Below, piece by piece: positions 1 through 5,955 of a stretch of DNA of 19,580 nucleotides (the stretch's first letter is position 1; the number at the start of each line of letters is the position of its first letter). The notes below the pieces were generated by a model. That model ran no database searches. It was not told the origin of the DNA and saw only the letters and a list, made by a program, of their open reading frames with translations. This stretch comes from an uncultured Bacteroidales bacterium (GTDB taxonomy: Bacteria; Bacteroidota; Bacteroidia; Bacteroidales; P3). A program made the position numbers and the translations under genes. Location of the stretch: positions 1 through 19,580 of the forward strand of contig CAMNIH010000021.1 in the NCBI GenBank assembly GCA_946540365.1, read 5' to 3'.

Positions 1-176
1 CCGCCTACCACAACCTGGAGACCAAGGCCGGCCGCGACGTACACGAGAAGTTCGGTCTGGACGGCATCGAGGTCACCGAGGAGGTGTTCGAGAGCGAAAA
101 CAGCATCGTCTTCGACGAGGCCGAGAACCGCATGCACACCATCAAGGCCGTCATGGTGGCCACGCTGGGCGACTAA
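1..176 (+). CDS. Ornithine carbamoyltransferase, C-terminal fragment
   Basis: This is the last 57 codons of a gene that begins before the window; the frame starts at base 3 and ends with TAA at 174-176. The visible tail holds an AYHN segment, matching the end of the HCLPA(F/Y)H loop that binds ornithine, then [26 protein letters not shown] and MVATLG, the C-terminal signature of ornithine carbamoyltransferase (ArgF/ArcB). The enzyme joins carbamoyl phosphate and ornithine to give citrulline, or runs in reverse in the arginine deiminase pathway. Many Bacteroides instead use acetyl- or succinyl-ornithine carbamoyltransferases, whose C-termini differ, so a canonical enzyme here is informative. 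Whether it is biosynthetic or catabolic cannot be decided from this fragment, so no symbol is given. Confidence 0.9.
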   Translation, partial: AYHNLETKAGRDVHEKFGLDGIEVTEEVFESENSIVFDEAENRMHTIKAVMVATLGD

Positions 177-179
177 GCA

Positions 180-311
180 GTTAAGAGTTAGGAGTTAAGA
201 GTTAAGAGTTAAGGTGGCCCGCTTCAGGTGCTCCTCTTGGCTCTTAACTCTTGGCTTTTTATTGACTCATAACTTGTAACTCAAAACTCAAAACTCATAA
301 CTCATAACTGA
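180..311. repeat. Heptanucleotide tandem array with inverted copies
   Basis: Almost the whole gap between the carbamoyltransferase stop and the transporter start is made of 7-base units. Five units of GTTAAGA type run from 180 to 214. After about 19 bases of ordinary sequence, three units of CTCTTAA/CTCTTGG type follow at 234-254, the reverse complement of the first set. Seven units of TAACTCA or AAACTCA type then fill 263-311, ending four bases before the ATG at 316. Read on one strand, all units share a GAGTT core. No Shine-Dalgarno sequence is visible. The function is unknown. Confidence 0.85.
204..260 (+). terminator. Possible terminator hairpin formed by the heptad array
   Basis: Bases 204-213 and 243-252 are perfect reverse complements (10 pairs, mostly A-T). 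They enclose a 29-base loop and are followed by GG and the T run CTTTTT at 255-260. This could end transcription after the carbamoyltransferase gene. The weak A-T stem and large loop make it uncertain, and it may only be a by-product of the inverted heptads. Confidence 0.4.
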
Positions 312-315
312 CACA

Positions 316-1509
316 ATGTGGTTTACTAACTTACTTACCAGTGGAGGTGTCGGCACCACGGTGCTGATGCTTTCCGTCTCTATCTTTGCAGGCTTGCTGC
401 TGGGCAGGTTCAAGATCAAGGGGGTGACCCTTGGCATCACGTGGGTGCTCTTCGTGGGCATCCTCATCAGCGCCCTCGGCGTGCAGTGCAATGCCGATAT
501 GCTACACATCATCAAGGAGTTCGGCCTCATCCTCTTCGTCACGGCCGTGGGCCTGCAGGTGGGCCCGGGCTTCTTCAAGAGTTTCGCCAAAGGCGGCTTG
601 GCCATGAACGGCATGGCCCTCGTCAACGTGGCCCTCGGGGTGCTCATCACCTACGTCATCGCCAAGACGGCCGGTCAGAGCCTGACCGACATGGCGGGCG
701 TCTACACCGGTGCCGTCACCAACACGCCCGGCCTCTCGGCCGCCCAGCAGACGGTGCGCGACCTGGGCCTGGGCGCCGCCGCCGACCAGCTGGCCGCCGG
801 CTACGCCGTGGCCTATCCGCTGGCGGTGGTGGGCATGATCGCGGTCTGCCTGCTGCTGCGTCCGCTGTGCCGCATCGACCTGAAGAAAGAACCCGTGACC
901 GACAGCACGACCGTCGAGCCTGCCGCAAAACAGGCCACCCCGGTGTCGCAGCGCCACAAGGTCAACCTCATCCCCATCTTCGTCATCATCGCCCTCGGCA
1001 TCGTGGTGGGTTCCATCCCGATCCCGGTCGGCATGTCGGCCCCCGTCAAGCTGGGTCTGGCCGGCGGTCCGCTGGTGGTGAGCCTGGTCGGAGCCTGGCT
1101 GGGTGTGAAGAAGGGGTGGTTCACCACCGAGTTCACCGAGAGCCACGGTGTGTGGATGCTGCGCGAGGTGGGCATCGCCCTCTTCCTGGCGGGCGTGGGC
1201 CTCAGCGCCGGCGGCAGCTTCTTAGCCACCATCCAGGCCGGCGGCTACATGTGGGTGCTCTACGGTGTCATTATCACCATGGTGCCCCCGCTGCTGGTGG
1301 GTCTCTTCGGCCGTCTGGTGCTGAAGATGAACTACTACACCCTGATGGGCTTCATCGGCGGCAGCCACACCGACCCGCCCACGCTGGCCTTCGCCAACAA
1401 TATGGCCCCCGAGGGCTGCAAGCTGCCCAACACGGGCTACGCCACGGTCTACCCGCTGACCATGTTCCTCCGCATCTTCACCGCACAACTCCTGGTTCTG
1501 CTGGCATAA
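316..1509 (+). CDS. Compact AspT/YidE-family membrane transporter lacking RCK_C domains
   Basis: This 397-residue polytopic inner-membrane protein has two copies of the Asp-Al_Ex transporter domain. The first half carries FGLILFVTAVGLQVGPGFF and GAVTNTPGLSAAQQ (residues about 68-145). The second carries a matching ALFLAGVGLSAGGSF and GSHTDPPTLAFANN, then YATVYPLTMFLRI. These closely resemble both halves of E. coli YidE and the AspT aspartate:alanine exchanger. Family members are usually about 540-560 residues because two TrkA_C/RCK_C domains sit in the central cytoplasmic loop. Here that loop is only about 30 polar residues (near 188-218) and those domains are absent. The substrate is unknown; an amino acid or organic acid is a reasonable guess. 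The start is the ATG at 316, directly after a heptad array and without a ribosome-binding match. Confidence 0.88.
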   Translation: MWFTNLLTSGGVGTTVLMLSVSIFAGLLLGRFKIKGVTLGITWVLFVGILISALGVQCNADMLHIIKEFGLILFVTAVGLQVGPGFFKSFAKGGLAMNGMALVNVALGVLITYVIAKTAGQSLTDMAGVYTGAVTNTPGLSAAQQTVRDLGLGAAADQLAAGYAVAYPLAVVGMIAVCLLLRPLCRIDLKKEPVTDSTTVEPAAKQATPVSQRHKVNLIPIFVIIALGIVVGSIPIPVGMSAPVKLGLAGGPLVVSLVGAWLGVKKGWFTTEFTESHGVWMLREVGIALFLAGVGLSAGGSFLATIQAGGYMWVLYGVIITMVPPLLVGLFGRLVLKMNYYTLMGFIGGSHTDPPTLAFANNMAPEGCKLPNTGYATVYPLTMFLRIFTAQLLVLLA

Positions 1510-1589
1510 GTGGGTAGTGGGAAGTGGGTAGTGGGTAGCAATTGACCATGTCTGCTATTCACTACCCACTTACCACTTTCCGCTTTCCC
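1509..1589. repeat. Heptanucleotide array with facing inverted array
   Basis: Four units AGTGGGT/AGTGGGA lie at 1509-1536, starting at the last base of the transporter stop codon. After about 20 bases come four inverted units of the CACTACC, CACTTAC, CACTTTC, CGCTTTC series (1560-1587). Bases 1523-1533 pair perfectly with 1560-1570 (11 pairs), so RNA or single-stranded DNA could form a hairpin. No long T run follows. The layout mirrors the array at 180-311 with different unit sequences. Confidence 0.85.
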
Positions 1590-1665
1590 CGGCTGTCGAC
1601 AAAGGCCACAGACAAACTTAACAATATCTTAACTGTTTCGTAATAGGAATGTAACAATAGTGTGG

Positions 1666-1673
1666 TACTTTTG
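1666..1673 (+). promoter_or_regulatory. Probable Bacteroidota promoter -7 box for the porin gene
   Basis: TACTTTTG matches the TAnnTTTG -7 consensus of the Bacteroidota primary sigma factor. It lies 32 bases before the porin ATG. The -33 region is weak: only GTTTCG near 1635-1640 resembles TTTG, slightly too far away. A direct repeat CTTAAC occurs just upstream at 1617 and 1628, 11 bases apart. Confidence 0.55.
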
Positions 1674-1705
1674 CAGTCGGAAAAAAATATAAAAGACACA
1701 TCGCT

Positions 1706-2977
1706 ATGAAGAAAACCCTGCTACTTGCAACCATTCTGCTTGCCACCCTTGCTGCTTTGGCACAGGACTCGAACCGCGTGTCGGTGAAGCCCTACGGCTT
1801 CGTGCGCAACTACCTCACCTTCGACAGCCGTAAGACCTACACCGTCATCGGGGGCGAGTACAACATGCAGCCCTACGATGAGCTGTGGAACGAGGATCAT
1901 ACGGAAGACCTCAACGCGGTGCCGCAGATGGAGCTGCAGGCCCTCACGTCGCGCTTCGGCCTCAACGTCACGGGCCCGCGCCTGCTGGGCATGAACAGCG
2001 GCGCCAAGCTGGAGGGCGACTTCGGCGGCTTCGGCACCAACAACACGGTGCTGCGCCTGCGCCTGGCCTACCTGCGTCTGCACGAGGGCGGCAGGGAGGT
2101 CGTGGTGGGGCAAGACTGGCACCCGATGAGCGGGAGCATCATGCCCGACGTGCTGGGCATGGCCAGCGGCGCCCCCTTCCGTCCCCACAGCCGCACGCCG
2201 CAGGTGCGCGTCACCGACTACCACAAGTCGGTCGGCTACACGGCCGCCCTCCTCTGGCAGTTGCAGTACATGAACAACGGCCCGAGGAGCGCCTCCGACC
2301 CGACGAGTGTGGCCAGTGTCAGCTACGCCCACCAGGCCCTGTGGCCCGAGGCCTTCCTTGGGTTGAACTTCAAACAGGGGGGCTGGTATGTGCAGCTGGG
2401 CGTCGATGCACAGATTATCAAGCCGCGCACCCATGCCGTCGACGGCAACGGGGTGACACATAAGGTGGACGAGTCGGTCTCCTCGTTTACGCCCACACTC
2501 TATGCACAGTATGTCGAAAGGCTGTGGTCAATCAAATTCCGCACCCTGCTGGCGCAGAACACCAGCCACCTCAACCAGCTGGTGGGCTATGCCGTCACCG
2601 GCGTCAACGCCGACGGCAGCTGGGAGTACCGCCCCATGCAGGCCACCATCAGCTACCTCAACCTGGCCTACGGCCGCAAGGTGAAGGCCAACCTCTTCCT
2701 GGGCTATATGAAGAACCTCGGGGCAGGGGAGGACCTCTACGACTTCGGCAGCAGCGCCTACCACATCTACATGAAGGGGGGCGAGGAGTTCACCCGTCTG
2801 GACGGCATCTTCCGCGTGGCCCCATCGATCAGCTACAACATCAAGGCCTTCAACGTGGGGCTGGAGTACGAACTGACGGCCGCCAGCTATGGCGACATAA
2901 ACACGGATGCTACGGTCGACCCGAAGCGACAGGTGGTCAACCACCGCCTCTGTGTGCTGGTGAAATACAACTTCTGA
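1706..2977 (+). CDS. DcaP-like outer-membrane porin
   Basis: This 423-residue exported protein starts with a clear signal peptide (MKK, a hydrophobic core, cleavage near ALA-Q at about residue 19). The rest has the alternating polar/apolar pattern of a beta-barrel and ends with an aromatic residue (KYNF), the usual barrel-assembly signal. Landmarks are KPYGFVRNY with FDSR near the mature N-terminus, a KLEGDFGGFG strand (about residue 102) and VVVGQDWHPM (about 133). These resemble DcaP-like trimeric porins, which pass small organic or dicarboxylic acids in Proteobacteria. Recognition is from memory of the family, so the subfamily is tentative. It has its own promoter and lies 196 bases after the transporter. 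Supplying that transporter's substrate is an inference from position only. Confidence 0.75.
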   Translation: MKKTLLLATILLATLAALAQDSNRVSVKPYGFVRNYLTFDSRKTYTVIGGEYNMQPYDELWNEDHTEDLNAVPQMELQALTSRFGLNVTGPRLLGMNSGAKLEGDFGGFGTNNTVLRLRLAYLRLHEGGREVVVGQDWHPMSGSIMPDVLGMASGAPFRPHSRTPQVRVTDYHKSVGYTAALLWQLQYMNNGPRSASDPTSVASVSYAHQALWPEAFLGLNFKQGGWYVQLGVDAQIIKPRTHAVDGNGVTHKVDESVSSFTPTLYAQYVERLWSIKFRTLLAQNTSHLNQLVGYAVTGVNADGSWEYRPMQATISYLNLAYGRKVKANLFLGYMKNLGAGEDLYDFGSSAYHIYMKGGEEFTRLDGIFRVAPSISYNIKAFNVGLEYELTAASYGDINTDATVDPKRQVVNHRLCVLVKYNF

Positions 2978-2980
2978 CAG

Positions 2981-3045
2981 AAAGAGGGTGTCCCAAAAGT
3001 TCAAAGCCCGCTACGGGCGATAGACTTATGGGACACCCTCTTTTT
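2981..3045. terminator. Bidirectional terminator or repeat element with 15-bp perfect arms
   Basis: Bases 2981-2995 and 3029-3043 are perfect 15-base reverse complements. Inside, AAGTT can pair with GACTT, and GCCCG/CGGGC forms a nested hairpin at 3006-3018. On the plus strand the stem runs into a T run at 3041-3045, suiting termination of the porin transcript. The clpC stop codon (TAA on the minus strand, 3044-3046) sits directly against the stem, so the same hairpin can end clpC from the other side. Its length and layered structure also suggest a dispersed intergenic element. Confidence 0.8.
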
Positions 3046-5623
3046 ATGCCTCGGCCGGCGCCGTCTGCAGCTCGGCGTCGAGGGCCTTGGAGGCTTCTCC
3101 TTTCTCGATGTCGAAGAAGACGTGCTCGTCGTCGGCGGTGATGCGGATGGTGTCGCCCGGCAGGATGTCGGCCTTGATGATCTCGTCGGCCAGGTCGTCC
3201 TCGATGTAGCGCTGGATGGCGCGGCGCAGCGGACGGGCGCCGTACTGCTCGTCCCAGCCCTTGGCGACGATGAAGTCCTTGGCCTTCTCGTCCATCTCCA
3301 CCTCGAAGCCCATCTTGCGGATGCGCGAGAAGAGGCCGCGCAGCTCGATGTCGATGATCTTGTGGATCTCCTCGCGGCCGAGCGAATTGAAGTAGATGAT
3401 GTCGTCGATGCGGTTGAGGAACTCGGGAGCGAAGGTCTTCTTGAGGCTCTTCTCGATCACGTCGCGCTGCAGCTCGCCCTTCTCGGCTTCGCGGGCGGCG
3501 GTGTTGAAACCCACGCCCACGCCGAAGTCCTTCAGCTGGCGGCTGCCGATGTTGGAGGTCATGATGATGATGGTGTTCTTGAAGTCCACCTTGCGGCCGA
3601 TGCCGTCGGTGAGCACGCCGTCGTCGAGCACCTGCAGCAGCACGTTGAAGACGTCGGGGTGGGCCTTCTCCACCTCGTCGAGCAGCACGATGGAGTAGGG
3701 CTTGCGTCGCACGCGCTCGGTGAGCTGGCCGCCCTCCTCGTAGCCCACGTAGCCCGGAGGGGCACCGATGAGGCGGCTGACGGCGAACTTCTCCATGTAT
3801 TCGCTCATGTCGATGCGGATCATGGCGGCCTCGCTGTCGAAGAGGTATTTGGCGAGGATCTTGGTGAGGTAGGTCTTGCCGACGCCCGTGGGGCCGAGGA
3901 AGAGGAAACTGCCGATGGGGCGGTTGGGGTCCTTCAGACCGGCGCGGTTGCGGCGGATGGACTTGGCGATGCGAGCGATGGCCTCGTCCTGTCCCACCAC
4001 GCTGCCCTTCAGCTCGCTCTCCATGGTCAGCAGGCGTCCCTGCTCGCTCTCGGCGATGCGCTCCACCGGCACGCCGGTCATCATGGCCACCACGGCGGCC
4101 ACATCCTGGGCCGTCACCGTCACGTGGCGTTCGCGCTCGTCGTTCTCCCAGCGGCGCTTGAGGTCGGCCAGCTTGGCCTCCAGGTCGCGTCCCTGGTCGC
4201 GCAGCTCGGCGGCCTCGCTGTAGCGCTTCTCGGCCAGCACCTCCTTCTTCTTCGCCTCCACGCGCGCCAGCTCCTCCTCCAGCGCCACCACCTCCGACGG
4301 CACCTGCATATTGTTGATGCGCACCCGCGCACCCGCCTCGTCCATGGCGTCGATGGCCTTGTCGGGCTGCAGGCGGTCGCTCACGTAGCGCTCCGTCAGG
4401 TCCACGCAGGCCTGCAGCGCCTCGTCGCTGTACTGCACCGTGTGGTGCTGCTCGTACTTGTCGCGGATGTTCATCAGGATTTCCATCGTCTCCTCGGGCG
4501 TGGCGGGCTCGACGAGCACCTTCTGGAAGCGGCGTTCGAGGGCCGTGTCCTTCTCGATATACTGGCGGTACTCGTCCAGCGTCGTGGTGCCGATGCACTG
4601 GATCGTGCCGCGTGCCAGGGCGGGTTTGAACATATTGCTGGCGTCGAGGCTGCCGGCGGCGCTGCCGGCGCCCACGATGGTGTGTATCTCGTCGATGAAG
4701 ATGATGATCTCCGGATGCTGCTCCAGCTCGGTGAGGATGGCTTTCATGCGCTCCTCGAACTGGCCGCGGTACTTCGTGCCTGCCACCAGGCTGGCCAGGT
4801 CGAGGCTCAGCAGGCGCTTGCCGTAGAGCGTGCGCGGCACCTGTCCCGAGGCGATCTGCATGGCCAGTCCTTCGGCCAGGGCGCTCTTGCCCACGCCGCT
4901 TTCGCCGATCAGCACGGGGTTGTTCTTCTTGCGGCGGCTCAGGATCTGCGCCATGCGCTCCAGCTCGCGCTTGCGGCCCACGATGGGATCCAGCTTGCCC
5001 TCCTGCGCCATCTTGGTCAGGTCGCGGCCGAAGTTGTCCAGCGCCGGCGTGCCGCTCTTGTTTTCCTTGCGCTGCTGCCCGCGGCCCACGGCGGGGTCGG
5101 CGCCCACCGGGTCGGCGAAGGGCTCGTCGTTGTCGTCCTCGCTGGTCTGGCTGCTGAAGTCGGGCAGGGCGCCGTTCTCCTCCTGCGCATTGCCGCGCAC
5201 CACGCGCGAGAAGCGCTCGTAGTCCACCCCGGCCTTCTGCAGCAGGTTCGACACCAGATTGTCGTTCTCCTGCAGCATGGCCAGGATCAGATGTTCGGTG
5301 CGTATCTGTTTGGCTTTCACCTTGATGCTTTCGAGGTAGGAGAGACGCAGCACCTTCTCCGTCTGCCGCAGCATGGCAATCTCGCTGTCGGCGTTGTAGC
5401 GTATGTCGCTGTCGGCGTTGCTCACCTGCTTCTCCAGCCGCTCCTTCAGGTCCTGTGTGTCGACCCCCAGGGCTGCCAGCATGTTCAGTCCGCTGCATTC
5501 GCCCACACGCATCATGCCGAGGTAGAGATGCTCCACGCCGATGGCTCCATTCTTCAGTCGTATGGCTTCCTCCTTGCTGAAGTTCACCGTGTTACGCATG
5601 TTTTCGCTCAAATTTGCTTCCAT
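3044..5623 (-). CDS. clpC: ClpC-type AAA+ unfoldase (ATP-dependent Clp protease ATP-binding subunit)
   Basis: This 859-residue hexameric unfoldase feeds substrates to the ClpP protease. An N-terminal Clp_N double repeat spans about 1-145. The first AAA+ module has Walker A GESGVGKS (240-247) and Walker B IIFIDE (307-312). A central UVR-type coiled segment lies at about 448-490, with [12 protein letters not shown], typical of ClpC rather than ClpA. The second module has Walker A GPTGVGKT (577-584) and Walker B IVLLDE (645-650). The tripeptide VGF at 704-706 is the usual ClpP-docking loop, so partnership with ClpP is expected. The linker at about 146-195 is acidic and low in complexity. The gene is convergent with the porin and divergent from gyrA, with its own promoter. 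Length and motifs are complete. Confidence 0.96.
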   Translation of the reverse strand: MEANLSENMRNTVNFSKEEAIRLKNGAIGVEHLYLGMMRVGECSGLNMLAALGVDTQDLKERLEKQVSNADSDIRYNADSEIAMLRQTEKVLRLSYLESIKVKAKQIRTEHLILAMLQENDNLVSNLLQKAGVDYERFSRVVRGNAQEENGALPDFSSQTSEDDNDEPFADPVGADPAVGRGQQRKENKSGTPALDNFGRDLTKMAQEGKLDPIVGRKRELERMAQILSRRKKNNPVLIGESGVGKSALAEGLAMQIASGQVPRTLYGKRLLSLDLASLVAGTKYRGQFEERMKAILTELEQHPEIIIFIDEIHTIVGAGSAAGSLDASNMFKPALARGTIQCIGTTTLDEYRQYIEKDTALERRFQKVLVEPATPEETMEILMNIRDKYEQHHTVQYSDEALQACVDLTERYVSDRLQPDKAIDAMDEAGARVRINNMQVPSEVVALEEELARVEAKKKEVLAEKRYSEAAELRDQGRDLEAKLADLKRRWENDERERHVTVTAQDVAAVVAMMTGVPVERIAESEQGRLLTMESELKGSVVGQDEAIARIAKSIRRNRAGLKDPNRPIGSFLFLGPTGVGKTYLTKILAKYLFDSEAAMIRIDMSEYMEKFAVSRLIGAPPGYVGYEEGGQLTERVRRKPYSIVLLDEVEKAHPDVFNVLLQVLDDGVLTDGIGRKVDFKNTIIIMTSNIGSRQLKDFGVGVGFNTAAREAEKGELQRDVIEKSLKKTFAPEFLNRIDDIIYFNSLGREEIHKIIDIELRGLFSRIRKMGFEVEMDEKAKDFIVAKGWDEQYGARPLRRAIQRYIEDDLADEIIKADILPGDTIRITADDEHVFFDIEKGEASKALDAELQTAPAEA

Positions 5624-5649
5624 TGTCTGCTTGACTTTAATTCAGAGTG

Positions 5650-5679
5650 CAAAATTACTACAATTATGCCTGCTGCAAT
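5650..5679 (-). promoter_or_regulatory. clpC promoter (Bacteroidota type)
   Basis: On the minus strand, TAATTTTG (5657-5650) matches the -7 consensus TAnnTTTG exactly. ATTG at 5679-5676 is a partial -33 element with 18 bases between. Transcription would start near 5643, giving a leader of about 20 bases before the clpC ATG at 5623. Confidence 0.65.
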
Positions 5680-5700
5680 ATCCGTGCCATCATTTCTTAT

Positions 5701-5716
5701 CAACACCTCTGTGTTG
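5701..5716. promoter_or_regulatory. Dyad-symmetric site between clpC and gyrA
   Basis: CAACAC and GTGTTG flank a CTCT spacer: a perfect 6-base inverted repeat about 22 bases upstream of the clpC -33 element. It could be an operator for a dimeric regulator. It is short enough to occur by chance. Confidence 0.3.
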
Positions 5717-5740
5717 ACGTTCCGCACGCCCGGCTGCCCC

Positions 5741-5784
5741 TGCATCCGGCATGCATCATCGCTGCATCCTCTCTGCATCCTCTC
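5741..5784. repeat. 11-base direct repeats (TGCATC motifs) in the clpC-gyrA divergent region
   Basis: TGCATC starts at 5741, 5752, 5763 and 5774, exactly 11 bases apart. The units at 5763-5773 and 5774-5784 are identical over 11 bases, the first two are degenerate, and a decayed fifth copy (TGCTTG) starts at 5785. The array lies about 60 bases from the clpC -33 and about 75 bases from the gyrA -33. The rest of the 332-base gap holds the two promoters, the 16-base dyad and a G-rich purine-heavy tract at about 5803-5870; no gene is supported there. Confidence 0.7.
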
Positions 5785-5857
5785 TGCTTGAGACTGACAT
5801 TTTGCGGGGGCGGATGGGGGTGGTGTTGAAAAAGTGTTCGGAAAAGTGGGGATTGGG

Positions 5858-5889
5858 TTTGGTAGTGTCAAGATTTTTGTGTATTTTTG
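5858..5889 (+). promoter_or_regulatory. gyrA promoter (Bacteroidota type)
   Basis: TTTG at 5858-5861 and TATTTTTG at 5882-5889 match the -33 and -7 consensus (TTTG, TAnnTTTG) exactly, with a 20-base spacer. Transcription should start near 5896, leaving a leader of about 60 bases. The leader's first bases (5897-5914) can fold into a small CAACC/GGTTG stem, and the remainder before the ATG at 5956 is A/T rich. Confidence 0.8.
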
Positions 5890-5955
5890 TCTTTTACAAC
5901 CGAGAACGGGGTTGTGCATAATATTTTAGTATACAATAAAATATATAGATAACCA

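Noticed and set aside
180..311. CRISPR array
   Set aside because: The repeat units are 7 bases long with no unique spacers, half are inverted, and no cas genes are nearby.
3122..5791. An 889-codon open frame opposite clpC
   Set aside because: It has the same cause as other antisense frames here: it mirrors ClpC codons and shows a repetitive Val/Leu/His/Asp composition without family motifs.
5608..5919. A 103-codon minus-strand frame in the clpC-gyrA gap
   Set aside because: It overlaps the clpC promoter and start, is low in complexity, and spans the promoters and repeats. No family resemblance is visible.
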